Source: an uncultured Collinsella sp.
GTDB lineage: Bacteria > Actinomycetota > Coriobacteriia > Coriobacteriales > Coriobacteriaceae
NCBI GenBank assembly: GCA_934654625.1
Contig: CAKUGM010000017.1
Coordinates: 1 to 32,644, forward strand
DNA: 32,644 bases
Direction: 5' to 3'
Position numbers and translations under genes: made by a program. Below are positions 14,605 to 21,724 of this stretch, piece after piece (positions within the stretch are counted from its first letter, which is position 1; each line of letters starts with the position of its first letter). The notes beneath the pieces are model-generated. The model did not search any database. It had not been told where the DNA came from and was given only the letters and a program-made list of their open reading frames with translations.

Positions 14605-15444
14605 CTAGGCCTCCTCGACGCACATCGGGTTTGCGGCGATCTCTTCGCCTGTGGCGCGGAAGAGCTCGTCGATAAAAGCGACCTTGAAGCTCGCAGGGGC
14701 GTCGGCCACGGCTGCGGCGCGCGTGCCGGCGAGATTGTAGTGGGCCGTGCCGGCAACCGCCGCGGTAAAGGCGTCGGCGCAGGTGGCGTAGACGGCGAGC
14801 ACGCCGCCCTGGGAGCAGCCGCAGCCCGTGATCTTGGACATGAGCTCGCTGCCTCCGTGTGAGCGCACGACGGTGGTGCCGTCGGTCACAAGGTCGACCT
14901 CGCCGGAGACCACCACGGCACCGCCCGTGTAGCGGGCGAGCGCCACGGCAGCCTCGCGTGCGGCGTCGACGCCGTCGGTGGTATCCACGCCACGAGGACG
15001 GTCGAGGGCGTCTTCGGCATCAAGAAGCTCCCACAGGCTTGCAAGGGCGATGATCTCGGAGGCGTTGCCGCGAACGATGGTGGGCTTGTAGGGCTTGAGT
15101 TCGCCAATCAGCTTGGTACGCAGGCTGCCGATGCCCAGGCCCACCGGGTCGAGCACCCATGCCTTGCCGGCGTCGTGCGCCGCCTTGGCGGTTGCGGGGA
15201 TGGTTTGCTCGTAGATAGGGAAGAGCGTGCCCATGTTGAGGTACACGGCGTTGCCGGCGGCAACGAGGGCCTCGCCCTCATCGGGCAGATAGACCATGGC
15301 TGCCGAGCCGCCCACGGCGAGCTGGGCGTTGGCCACAAAATCGATGGTCACGGTGTTGGTGATGGAACCCGCCATGGGGTTGGTTTCGCGCACCTTGTGC
15401 GCGACGGCCGCAACGGCGGCTTCGATCTGGTTCTTTTCGATCAT
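14605..15444 (-). CDS. thiM: Hydroxyethylthiazole kinase
   Basis: A 279-residue ribokinase-fold enzyme that phosphorylates hydroxyethylthiazole so that ThiE can use it. Recognisable segments are NPMAGSITNTVTIDFVANAQ, VLDPVGLGIGSLR, PTIVRGNASEI and the catalytic-loop ITGCGCSQGGVLAVYAT, with the active-site cysteine. The start at 15442-15444 follows GGGAGG; the reading frame is open back to 15477, into the leader. It is the first gene after the TPP riboswitch, so its expression should fall when thiamine diphosphate is plentiful. Confidence 0.95.
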   Translation of the reverse strand: MIEKNQIEAAVAAVAHKVRETNPMAGSITNTVTIDFVANAQLAVGGSAAMVYLPDEGEALVAAGNAVYLNMGTLFPIYEQTIPATAKAAHDAGKAWVLDPVGLGIGSLRTKLIGELKPYKPTIVRGNASEIIALASLWELLDAEDALDRPRGVDTTDGVDAAREAAVALARYTGGAVVVSGEVDLVTDGTTVVRSHGGSELMSKITGCGCSQGGVLAVYATCADAFTAAVAGTAHYNLAGTRAAAVADAPASFKVAFIDELFRATGEEIAANPMCVEEA

Positions 15445-15511
15445 GCATGCCTCCCTAGGCTTTTGGGGATGCTGCACGTAAAGCTACAGTGTCCCAAAAC
15501 CACGAGGACAT

Positions 15512-15600
15512 GCTCCCTACGCCAGCGCTAACTGACAGGTTCAAAGGGTTGGGCACATGCCCTCTCAGCCTACTCGCGCGTACGCGGCGGCACCCCTGCA
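15512..15600 (-). ncRNA. TPP (thi-box) riboswitch controlling thiM-MTH1187-thiE
   Basis: On the minus strand the region begins with GGGGTGCC, carries CTGAGAGGG followed by AACCCTTTGAACCTG, then GTTAGCGCTGGCGTAGGGA: the conserved landmarks of the TPP aptamer in order. It lies 68 bases upstream of the thiM start. Between them a short hairpin (TGTCC with GGACA) and the region before the GGGAGG site could form the expression platform; which alternative structure controls expression cannot be decided by eye. Confidence 0.95.
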
Positions 15601-15703
15601 TCGAATCTGTGGCTTACATGGTACTCCATGAGGTGGGTTTGCGCCGTCGCGTTGTACCATAAGGAAACCTTTATGCACAAGAAACCTCGCGAAGGACGCA
15701 CCC

Positions 15704-16600
15704 ATGAAACTGCAACAGCTCATCTATGCCGTCAAGGTTGCCGAGTGCGGCAATATCACCGAGGCCTCGCGCCGTCTGTTCGTCTCGCAGCCGTCTATCA
15801 CCGCCTCGATTCGCGACCTTGAGGCCGAGATGGGGGTCACTATTTTCGAGCGTTCCAACAAGGGCGTGGTGGTGACCGAGGAGGGCGAGACCTTTTTGGG
15901 ATATGCACGCCAGGTGCTCGAGCAGGTCGATCTGCTCGAGGAGCGCTATCGTGGCGAGACGCGCCAGGTGCCGCACTTCTCTGTTTCGTGCCAGCATTAT
16001 TCCTTTGCGGTCAACGCATTTGTCGATGTGATTCGGCAGTTTGACGCCGCGCGCTACGACTTTACCCTGCGCGAGGAGCAGACCCACGAAATCATCGAGG
16101 ATGTTTCGCACATGAAAAGCGAGCTGGGCATCTTGTACCTGAGTTCGCGCAATCGCGAGGTGATCGAGAAGATGCTGCGCCAAAACGAGTTGGAGTTCGC
16201 GCCTCTTTTCCGTGCCGAGCCGCATGTGTTTCTCTCGTCGTCGCACCCGTTGGCGGGTCGCAACAGCGTCACCCTCGACGACTTGCAGGACTATCCCTAT
16301 CTCTCCTATGAGCAGGGGGACTTCAATTCGTTTTACTTCTCCGAGGAGATTCTCTCCACCCTGGACCGTGCCAAGAACATTCGCGTGCGCGACCGCGCCA
16401 CGCTGTTCAACCTGGTAATCGGCCTGGACGGCTACACCGTTTGTTCGGGCGTTATCTCGGCCGAGCTGAATGGCGAGGGCATCGTCGCCGTGCCGCTCGA
16501 TGTGGACGAGTACATGGAGATAGGCGTTATCACGCGCAAGAACTCGCAGCTCACGCGCTATGGCGAGGCGTATGTCGAGGCGCTGCGGCGTCATATCTAG
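15704..16600 (+). CDS. LysR-family transcriptional regulator
   Basis: A 298-residue LysR-type regulator. The N-terminal winged helix (about residues 1-60) reads YAVKVAECGNITEASRRLFV then SQPSITASIRDLEAEMGV, typical of the family, followed by a periplasmic-binding-like effector domain starting near residue 90. It is divergent from the thiamine riboswitch operon and convergent with the first surface-protein gene. The inducer is unknown; nothing nearby makes one more likely than another. The start follows GAAGGAC. Confidence 0.92.
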   Translation: MKLQQLIYAVKVAECGNITEASRRLFVSQPSITASIRDLEAEMGVTIFERSNKGVVVTEEGETFLGYARQVLEQVDLLEERYRGETRQVPHFSVSCQHYSFAVNAFVDVIRQFDAARYDFTLREEQTHEIIEDVSHMKSELGILYLSSRNREVIEKMLRQNELEFAPLFRAEPHVFLSSSHPLAGRNSVTLDDLQDYPYLSYEQGDFNSFYFSEEILSTLDRAKNIRVRDRATLFNLVIGLDGYTVCSGVISAELNGEGIVAVPLDVDEYMEIGVITRKNSQLTRYGEAYVEALRRHI

Positions 16601-16621
16601 AAATAACACTGCCTGGGATAG

Positions 16622-16660
16622 AAAGCGCGGCCGCCGGAGAGGGAGCTCCGACGGCCGCTT
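16622..16660 (-). terminator. Terminator of surface-protein gene 1
   Basis: A 13-bp stem (16627-16639 with 16646-16658, one G-U on the minus strand), 6-base loop, followed on the minus strand by GCTTTC. It is nearly identical to the terminator after the paralogous gene at 18936. The T run is weak here (three T). Confidence 0.7.
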
Positions 16661-16714
16661 CCACATGGAGAGGGATCGATACTTGCGCCTTTCGGGCGTG
16701 CGTTCCGCTGCGCG

Positions 16715-18433
16715 TTACGAGCGCTTACGGCTCGCTGCGGCGCCAGCGGCGATAGCGACTGTTCCCGCAAGGGCGGTCGCTACGATGGCTGCGCTTGAGG
16801 TATCGCCGGTGGCTGCGAGCGTACCGGCGGTTTTTGCTCCCACGGTTGCAGCTGCAACGGTCGGGGTTGTCTTTGTGTCCTCGGGCTTGGAACCAGGCTT
16901 GGTCTCCTCGGGAGGCGCGATGACGGCTCTCTTGGCGACGGCTTCGTCATAGGGGGAGTCGACTACAGTGTCGCCCGTGCCGATGGTTTGGCCTGCCTCG
17001 AAGACGATGCCGTCACCGAGCTCTTCCTTGTTGCGATAGTCGATGACCTTGCCGCCTTCAGGCGTCAAGATGGTGGCGCCTTCGATTTCGATGGTGCCGA
17101 TCGCCTTGCCGTCCTCGCTCATGGCAAGGGCGAAAATCGCCGCCGTGTCTCCCTCGGCCGTAACCTTGCTGCGGACGATCGAGATGGTTGCAGGCGTGAT
17201 GCCCTCGCTGGTCTGGGCGAAGATGCCGATGTTCACGCCTTGGGGTTCGGGGACGGTTTCGCCATCCTGGTTGCCGCTGTAGTGGTCGGGGCCGTCGCCA
17301 CCGGTCTCAGCATAGCGGGCTATAGCCTTGACAACAGAGTCGCTGATGTAGATGTGGCCGCTCGCGTCGTTGGGGTAGTAGTTTCTGGTAGAGATCGCGG
17401 TCGAGAATTCGCCCTCTGCGAACGCATCTACGATCGAGCCGTTCTTGATGACGATGTCGCCTTCGTCGGTGAAGAGGGCGCTGACATCGTCACTTTCTGC
17501 ACTTGCGCGGACCGTCACGGTTGCGCCATCGAGCGTGATGCCCTCGTAGGCATAGACGCCGTAACCAACGCCGGTTGCGTTAAGGGATGCATTCGTGACC
17601 GTGAGACCGCCCCTGGCTTTGACGGCATAGTCTTTCTCAGAGTTCGCCTCGACCTGGCTGCCACCCGAAATCTCGATGCTGCCGTCAGCCAAAAGCGCCT
17701 CGTCTTTGACAGAGCTTGCTACGACCTTGCCGCCGCCCTTGATGGTGAGGTTTTCCCCGGCTTCGATACCCTGATCCTTGGTAGCCTTGGCAGTGACGGT
17801 TCCGCTGTTGTCAATTGTAATGTCGCCGTCGGTCCTGATGCCGTCCGATTTGCCTGTGGCGTTGACGTTACCCGAGCCCTTGATGGTGAGGTTGTCATCG
17901 GCATCGATAGCGTCGAGCTCGGTGCTCGTGGCGTTGACGGTGCCAGCTCCGTCGATGTTGATGTCGCCATCGGAGGCGATGGCGTCGCCAGAAGATGTCA
18001 CGTTGAGCGTGCTAGACGCGTCACCTTGAATGTTGAGCTCGGCGTTTTCGCTCGCGCCACTCGTGACCAGGATGCCGTTGCCGTCGTCGTTGTTGGTGAC
18101 GGTGTTTTCGCCCTTGTAGCTCACGTTGAGTTTGCCGGCGGCATTGATGGGGCCGCCGTTGTAGCCGTTGAGCTGCAAGTCGTCGCCTCCGTCCCACGAC
18201 CAGGTGCTGCCGTCGCCGGCGGCTCCGTCTGCGGCGTTGTGCGTGCTTCCGCCAACATCGATCCACTCCGCCGCGAGCGAGACGCTCGGCATGAGCAGCG
18301 AGCTCACCGTAAGGGCGCAGGCCAGGCCGCAGGCGATGCGGCGGGTCACGCGGCGCCAGCTCCCGCGCGCGAGCACGGCGCGGTGGCGCGGGCGGGGCTC
18401 GCTGCTTCTGGGGTCCGTGAACAAGCTGGTCAT
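16715..18433 (-). CDS. Secreted beta-helix-like surface protein with LAATG wall anchor, paralog 1
   Basis: A 572-residue exported protein. A long basic N-region is followed by a hydrophobic core (about 33-53) and a predicted cut near residue 55 (SVSLAA-EW). The body is made of repeats of roughly 20-24 residues with alternating hydrophobics, such as DGDITIDNSGTVTA and GENLTIKGGGKVVA, typical of right-handed beta-helix proteins of the family often labelled carbohydrate-binding domain-containing. The C-terminus has LAATG (539-543), a hydrophobic segment and RKRS, a sorting signal of the LAXTG kind used by class E sortases. Likely a wall-anchored adhesin or glycan-binding protein; no ligand is known. 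The start at 18431-18433 follows GGGAGAG; an earlier in-frame ATG lies inside that site. It shares promoter, signal peptide, anchor and 3' region with paralog 2. Confidence 0.85.
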   Translation of the reverse strand: MTSLFTDPRSSEPRPRHRAVLARGSWRRVTRRIACGLACALTVSSLLMPSVSLAAEWIDVGGSTHNAADGAAGDGSTWSWDGGDDLQLNGYNGGPINAAGKLNVSYKGENTVTNNDDGNGILVTSGASENAELNIQGDASSTLNVTSSGDAIASDGDINIDGAGTVNATSTELDAIDADDNLTIKGSGNVNATGKSDGIRTDGDITIDNSGTVTAKATKDQGIEAGENLTIKGGGKVVASSVKDEALLADGSIEISGGSQVEANSEKDYAVKARGGLTVTNASLNATGVGYGVYAYEGITLDGATVTVRASAESDDVSALFTDEGDIVIKNGSIVDAFAEGEFSTAISTRNYYPNDASGHIYISDSVVKAIARYAETGGDGPDHYSGNQDGETVPEPQGVNIGIFAQTSEGITPATISIVRSKVTAEGDTAAIFALAMSEDGKAIGTIEIEGATILTPEGGKVIDYRNKEELGDGIVFEAGQTIGTGDTVVDSPYDEAVAKRAVIAPPEETKPGSKPEDTKTTPTVAAATVGAKTAGTLAATGDTSSAAIVATALAGTVAIAAGAAASRKRS

Positions 18434-18471
18434 GATCTCTCCCATCTCATGTGGACACTACTGCTGTTTCG

Positions 18472-18524
18472 AGCGTATGCCTTGCCCCCAGGCTGCGGTA
18501 GTGCCATTTGGGCGCCAAAATGGC
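18472..18524 (-). promoter_or_regulatory. Conserved upstream dyad and probable promoter of surface-protein gene 1
   Basis: GCCATTTGGG-CG-CCAAAATGGC (18503-18524) is a near-perfect dyad. The same 22-base arrangement occurs upstream of paralog 2 at 20758-20779. Further downstream on the minus strand a conserved TACGCT (18477-18472) stands 23 bases after TGGCAC in both genes and may be the -10 element. Conservation between paralogs is direct evidence; the operator role is inferred. Confidence 0.55.
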
Positions 18525-18620
18525 CAAAAGGCGGGAGGGGCTGCCGGCTCCGCGCCAAATGCAGCAAACGCTATGCGGAGTGATAGTTGGATATCTGCCA
18601 TAGGGACGTCTGTTTGAAAG

Positions 18621-18758
18621 AAACTTTCCGATTTCAGTAGCAGTATTGCGTTTTGTTGAGTAGACACCGTTTTTCTCTAGCAAAACCCCAGTTAGCGCAA
18701 GTTCAAAGGAGCCGACTACTCGAGCATTTGCAATACTGCTACTGAAATCAGGAAGTTT
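18621..18758 (+). repeat. Pseudoknot-core element, copy 1 (unknown family)
   Basis: Outer arms 18621-18649 and 18730-18758 are complementary at 27 of 29 positions. They enclose a core GTTTTG (18650) - N2 - GAGTAG (18658) - N17 - CAAAACCCCAG (18681) - N24 - CTACT (18716). GTTTTG can pair with CAAAAC and GAGTAG with CTACTC in an interleaved way, giving an H-type pseudoknot. The same core with identical spacing occurs at 30210-30280, inside unrelated outer arms. Plus orientation is preferred because the mismatch in the second stem becomes a G-U pair on that strand in both copies. It may be a structured RNA or a small mobile element; no protein is encoded. Confidence 0.7.
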
Positions 18759-18836
18759 GTTGTGCGATGAGGAAATAAAAAGCAGTGCAAGCGGCGAAAT
18801 GCAGGCTTGTGCGTGAGGGGCCGCTGTTTCCCATGC

Positions 18837-18905
18837 CAAATGCAGCAAAAAATCCCATTTAGAGTTGGCGGATGAGGGCCTAAATGGGATTTTCTGCTGC
18901 ATTTG
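18837..18905. repeat. Palindromic intergenic repeat, copy 2
   Basis: Arms 18837-18861 and 18881-18905 are complementary at 24 of 25 positions around a 19-base spacer. In this copy the outer arm has CAGC facing GCTG where copies 3 and 4 have AAGC facing GCTT, a matched change on both sides that keeps pairing. It lies just past the terminator of surface-protein gene 2. Confidence 0.9.
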
Positions 18906-18935
18906 TCCCTGCGCGCCGTCTAAACCGGTCGGGGC

Positions 18936-18976
18936 AAAAAGCGCGGTCGCCGGAGGGGGAGCTCCGACGGCCGCTT
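18936..18976 (-). terminator. Terminator of surface-protein gene 2
   Basis: A 13-bp stem (18943-18955 with 18962-18974) and 6-base loop; on the minus strand the stem runs into GCTTTTTG, a five-T tract. It lies about 60 bases past the stop codon. Confidence 0.85.
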
Positions 18977-19030
18977 CCACATGGAGAGGGATCGATGTTT
19001 ATGCCTTTCGGGCGTGCGCCCCGCTGTGCG

Positions 19031-20686
19031 CTACGAGCGCTTGCGGCCGGTGACGACGCCCGCGCCGATCGCGGCAGTGCCGGCGATGGCGGCCGCGATG
19101 ATAGCTGCGGCGGAGCTGTCGCCCGTGGCGGCGAGCTTGCTGCCGGCTTCAACGCCCTTGGCGGCTGCGGCGACGGTCTTCGCTTCGGGCTTTGCTTCGG
19201 GCTTGGGTGCCTCGACTGGAACGATAACGGCGCGCTTGGCGATCGCGTCGCTGGTCATGTCCTCGATAACGCCCTCTGCGGTGCCGATGGTCTGCCCGGC
19301 AAGGTGCATCGACCCGTCGTTGGCCTCGTCGATATAGTGAATATCGCAGACGCGGCCGCCGCCCGGGGTCTCGATGATGCTATCGATGAGGTCGATCGTG
19401 CCCATGACGCCGCCGTCTTCGCTGGCGACGAGCGCCAGGATCGCTGCAGTCTCACCCTCGGCGATCACACGGCTGCGCGTGATTGTGATGGTTGCGGGCT
19501 TGATTGCGTTTTCGGTCATGACGTGAATGCCAAACGTAGGCCCAACCACGTATACCTCGGGGATGTCGTTGTCGCCATAAGCGATGGGCGGCAGCGGCAG
19601 CTGTCCTTCGGTCTTGAGATAACGAGCGATTGCCTCGACGGTCGAATCGCTAATAAAGATGCGGCCGCCGGCTCCACCCTCGTCGTAGTTGATCGAGCTG
19701 ATGCCGGCTCCCTCGAAGCCCTCGGCAAGTGCGTATACGAGGGAACCATTCTTGATGACGATATCGCCTTCATCAGTGTAGATCGCTATCGAAGTATCAC
19801 GCGTGGAGTTGCCTAGGGCGTGGGCGCGCACCGTCGCGTTGTCGATGGTGAGGCCCTTCCAGGCCCAGATGCCCTGCTCAGTGCCTTTTGCTGTAACGGT
19901 GCTGTTGGAGATTTCGAGCGTGCCTTTGGCGCGGATGCCGTCGTCTGTCCCCGACTTTGCTTCAACGACGCCGCCACCGGTGATGGCTATGTTTCCATTG
20001 GCGTGCATGCCACGGGAGTTCTCGCCCTTGGCGCTGACGTTTCCGCTTGTGTTAATGGCGACATCGCCATCGACATTAATGCCGCCGTATGCTCCGGAAG
20101 CCTCGACCGCACCCGTGCCCTCGACGTTCAGGTTGCCATCAGCATAGATGCCATCGCCGTTGGCGCTGTCGACGCTGATGCTGCCGGATCCGCTGATATT
20201 CAGATCGCCTTCGGAGGTGAGGCCGTCGCCGTCGGACTCCACCGTGAGGGTGCCCGTGCCGGAGATGTTGAGCTCCGCGCTCTCGTTAGTGCCGTCGATG
20301 GCGGTGATGCCCTCGCCCATGCTCGCGATGTTGTTATCGCCTTCGTAGCTTACATTGAGCTTGCCGCCGGCTATGATGCCGCCGCCATTGTAGCCGTTGA
20401 GCTGCAGGTCGTCGGCTCCGTCCCACGACCAGCTGCTGCCGTCGCCGGCGGCTCCGTCTGCGGCGTTGTGCGTGCTGCCGCCAACGTCAATCCACTCCGC
20501 CGCGAGCGAGACGCTCGGCATGAGCAGCGAGCTCACCGTGAGCGCACAGGCCAGGCCGCAGACGATGCGGCGGGTCACGCGGCGCCAGCTCCCGCGCGCG
20601 AGCACGGCGCGGTGGCGCGGGCCGGGCTCGGCGAAGTGCGCTCCTGCAGGACGGTCATGCTTGGTGGGGGTCGTGAACGTGGTCAT
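19031..20686 (-). CDS. Secreted beta-helix-like surface protein with LAATG wall anchor, paralog 2
   Basis: A 551-residue paralog of the downstream gene. Its signal peptide core (about 41-61, cut near 63) and the first mature stretch EWIDVGGSTHNAADGAAGDG are the same as in paralog 1. The middle is a run of beta-helix-like repeats (SEGDLNISGSGSISV, DGNLNVEGTGAVEA) that has diverged clearly in sequence. The C-terminus ends with LAATG (518-522), a hydrophobic segment and RKRS, again a LAXTG-type sorting signal. The N-region before the signal core differs from paralog 1. The start at 20684-20686 follows GGAG. The pair is a tandem duplication whose ends and flanking control regions stay alike while the exposed region varies, as expected of surface-exposed proteins. 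Confidence 0.85.
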   Translation of the reverse strand: MTTFTTPTKHDRPAGAHFAEPGPRHRAVLARGSWRRVTRRIVCGLACALTVSSLLMPSVSLAAEWIDVGGSTHNAADGAAGDGSSWSWDGADDLQLNGYNGGGIIAGGKLNVSYEGDNNIASMGEGITAIDGTNESAELNISGTGTLTVESDGDGLTSEGDLNISGSGSISVDSANGDGIYADGNLNVEGTGAVEASGAYGGINVDGDVAINTSGNVSAKGENSRGMHANGNIAITGGGVVEAKSGTDDGIRAKGTLEISNSTVTAKGTEQGIWAWKGLTIDNATVRAHALGNSTRDTSIAIYTDEGDIVIKNGSLVYALAEGFEGAGISSINYDEGGAGGRIFISDSTVEAIARYLKTEGQLPLPPIAYGDNDIPEVYVVGPTFGIHVMTENAIKPATITITRSRVIAEGETAAILALVASEDGGVMGTIDLIDSIIETPGGGRVCDIHYIDEANDGSMHLAGQTIGTAEGVIEDMTSDAIAKRAVIVPVEAPKPEAKPEAKTVAAAAKGVEAGSKLAATGDSSAAAIIAAAIAGTAAIGAGVVTGRKRS

Positions 20687-20726
20687 AGCTGCTCCCATCT
20701 CTCATATGGCGTGCACTGCTGTTTTG

Positions 20727-20779
20727 AGCGTACGTGCCGGAGGGCGCGGCCGATAGTGCCATTTGGGAACGAATATGGC
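20727..20779 (-). promoter_or_regulatory. Conserved upstream dyad and probable promoter of surface-protein gene 2
   Basis: Counterpart of the region upstream of paralog 1. GCCATTTGGG faces GAATATGGC in the same 22-base window (20758-20779), 72 bases before the start, and TACGCT lies at 20732-20727 at the same 23-base spacing after TGGCAC. The dyad is less perfect here (7 of 10 pairs). Confidence 0.5.
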
Positions 20780-20834
20780 CAATCATGGGAGAGACCGGGG
20801 AAAGCTTTGGGGTTTGGCGAACGTCTTGCGACCC

Positions 20835-21527
20835 TTATTGCGAGAGCATCCAGACAATACCTTTCGCGCTTCGAAGGGCCGGCTCGCTAAAGTGGTTGCC
20901 GGGGTTGCGCTCGAAGAGCGTCTTGGCGCCGCGATCTTGTAGGATTTGCTCACAGCGTTTGGTGTCGGCGAGCACTTCGCGCATCATGCGATTGGGAGTC
21001 TTGTGCTCCTTTTTGCCCAGCGAGAGATAAGCGACGTCGAGGGCACCTTGAGGCAGGTTCTCCTCAAAGTACTCAGTAAAGCCGGGAAACCACAGCGAGC
21101 CCGAGATGCTTGCCGCTCGGCTAAAGAGATTGGTTTTGCAGCGGGCCCACAGCGCAAAGAGGCCGGCAAGCGAGTAACCGGCGATGGCGCGGTAGCGCGG
21201 GGGAGCGGAGAGGCGCCCTTCGACCGAAGGAATGATTTCGTGCATGAGCTCGTCTAAGAAGTCTTCGGCTTTTCCGGCAAACGGCTCGCTGGTCGCCGTG
21301 ATGGCGTCGCAGGGCCAGGGGGAGAGCTCGCAGTTCCAGTCGAGTCCGCCAATGGCGGCCAGCATGAAGGGCGGACAATCGAGTTTTTGGCATGTGCTCC
21401 AGACATCGAGCCCGTTGCCTTCGAAGACGGGGAGATAGACGATCGGCAACGCTGCGGGGGCGAGCTCGGAATGCCAGATGTTGATGGACTTGTTCCCGAT
21501 GCTGTATCCCCATATGGTCTCGCTCAT
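20835..21527 (-). CDS. Alpha/beta-hydrolase-fold esterase (esterase D/Fes-like)
   Basis: A 230-residue putative serine esterase of the PF00756-like group. The nucleophile motif is G117-Y-S119-L-A-G and the probable catalytic His is H212 in NPGNHF, in the positions expected for the fold. There is no signal peptide, so it is probably cytoplasmic. Relatives include S-formylglutathione hydrolase and siderophore esterases, but the substrate cannot be read from this sequence and no siderophore genes are nearby. The start at 21525-21527 lies 9 bases after GGAGGAG; the open frame to 21578 lacks a site. Confidence 0.82.
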   Translation of the reverse strand: MSETIWGYSIGNKSINIWHSELAPAALPIVYLPVFEGNGLDVWSTCQKLDCPPFMLAAIGGLDWNCELSPWPCDAITATSEPFAGKAEDFLDELMHEIIPSVEGRLSAPPRYRAIAGYSLAGLFALWARCKTNLFSRAASISGSLWFPGFTEYFEENLPQGALDVAYLSLGKKEHKTPNRMMREVLADTKRCEQILQDRGAKTLFERNPGNHFSEPALRSAKGIVWMLSQ

Positions 21528-21662
21528 CGTCCATCTCCTCCTATTGCTTGGTACGAACGATATTGTCGCACGTTGCATGGCAAAAGTGGCGGTACGCAGC
21601 GGCGGGGCCGATTTGTGCAGAAGGGGCGATTGGGCGCGTCATGGTCCCCTCGTCTGCGCAAT

Positions 21663-21700
21663 AAAAAGCGCGGAACCGCTGGCGTGCGGCTCCGCGCTTT
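21663..21700 (-). terminator. Intrinsic terminator of the purine permease gene
   Basis: A 15-bp stem (21665-21679 with 21686-21700), all positions pairing on the minus strand with one G-U, 6-base loop, then five T. It lies 25 bases past the permease stop codon. Confidence 0.9.
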
Positions 21701-21724
21701 GCATCACGCGATGTTCTTGCGCGC

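Larger units (their letters stand above)
18434..19030. other. 597-base intergenic region between the two surface-protein genes
   Basis: No gene is supported. Reading from 18434 up, it contains the shared upstream region of paralog 1 with a dyad (18503-18524), a half copy of the palindromic repeat's outer arm (CCAAATGCAGCAAA at 18555-18568), the pseudoknot-core element (18621-18758), palindromic repeat copy 2 (18837-18905), and the paralog 2 terminator and conserved 3' region (18936-19030). The density of repeated elements marks it as an insertion hot spot. Confidence 0.6.

Noticed and set aside
18555..18568. An additional copy of the palindromic repeat
   Set aside because: Only the outer left-arm segment CCAAATGCAGCAAA is present, without the inner arm or a partner; recorded as a possible relic, not as a copy.
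16988..18583. A 531-residue plus-strand frame, and a similar one at 19820-20890
   Set aside because: These are mirror frames of the two surface-protein genes; the minus-strand products have signal peptides and wall anchors, the plus-strand ones have no credible features.
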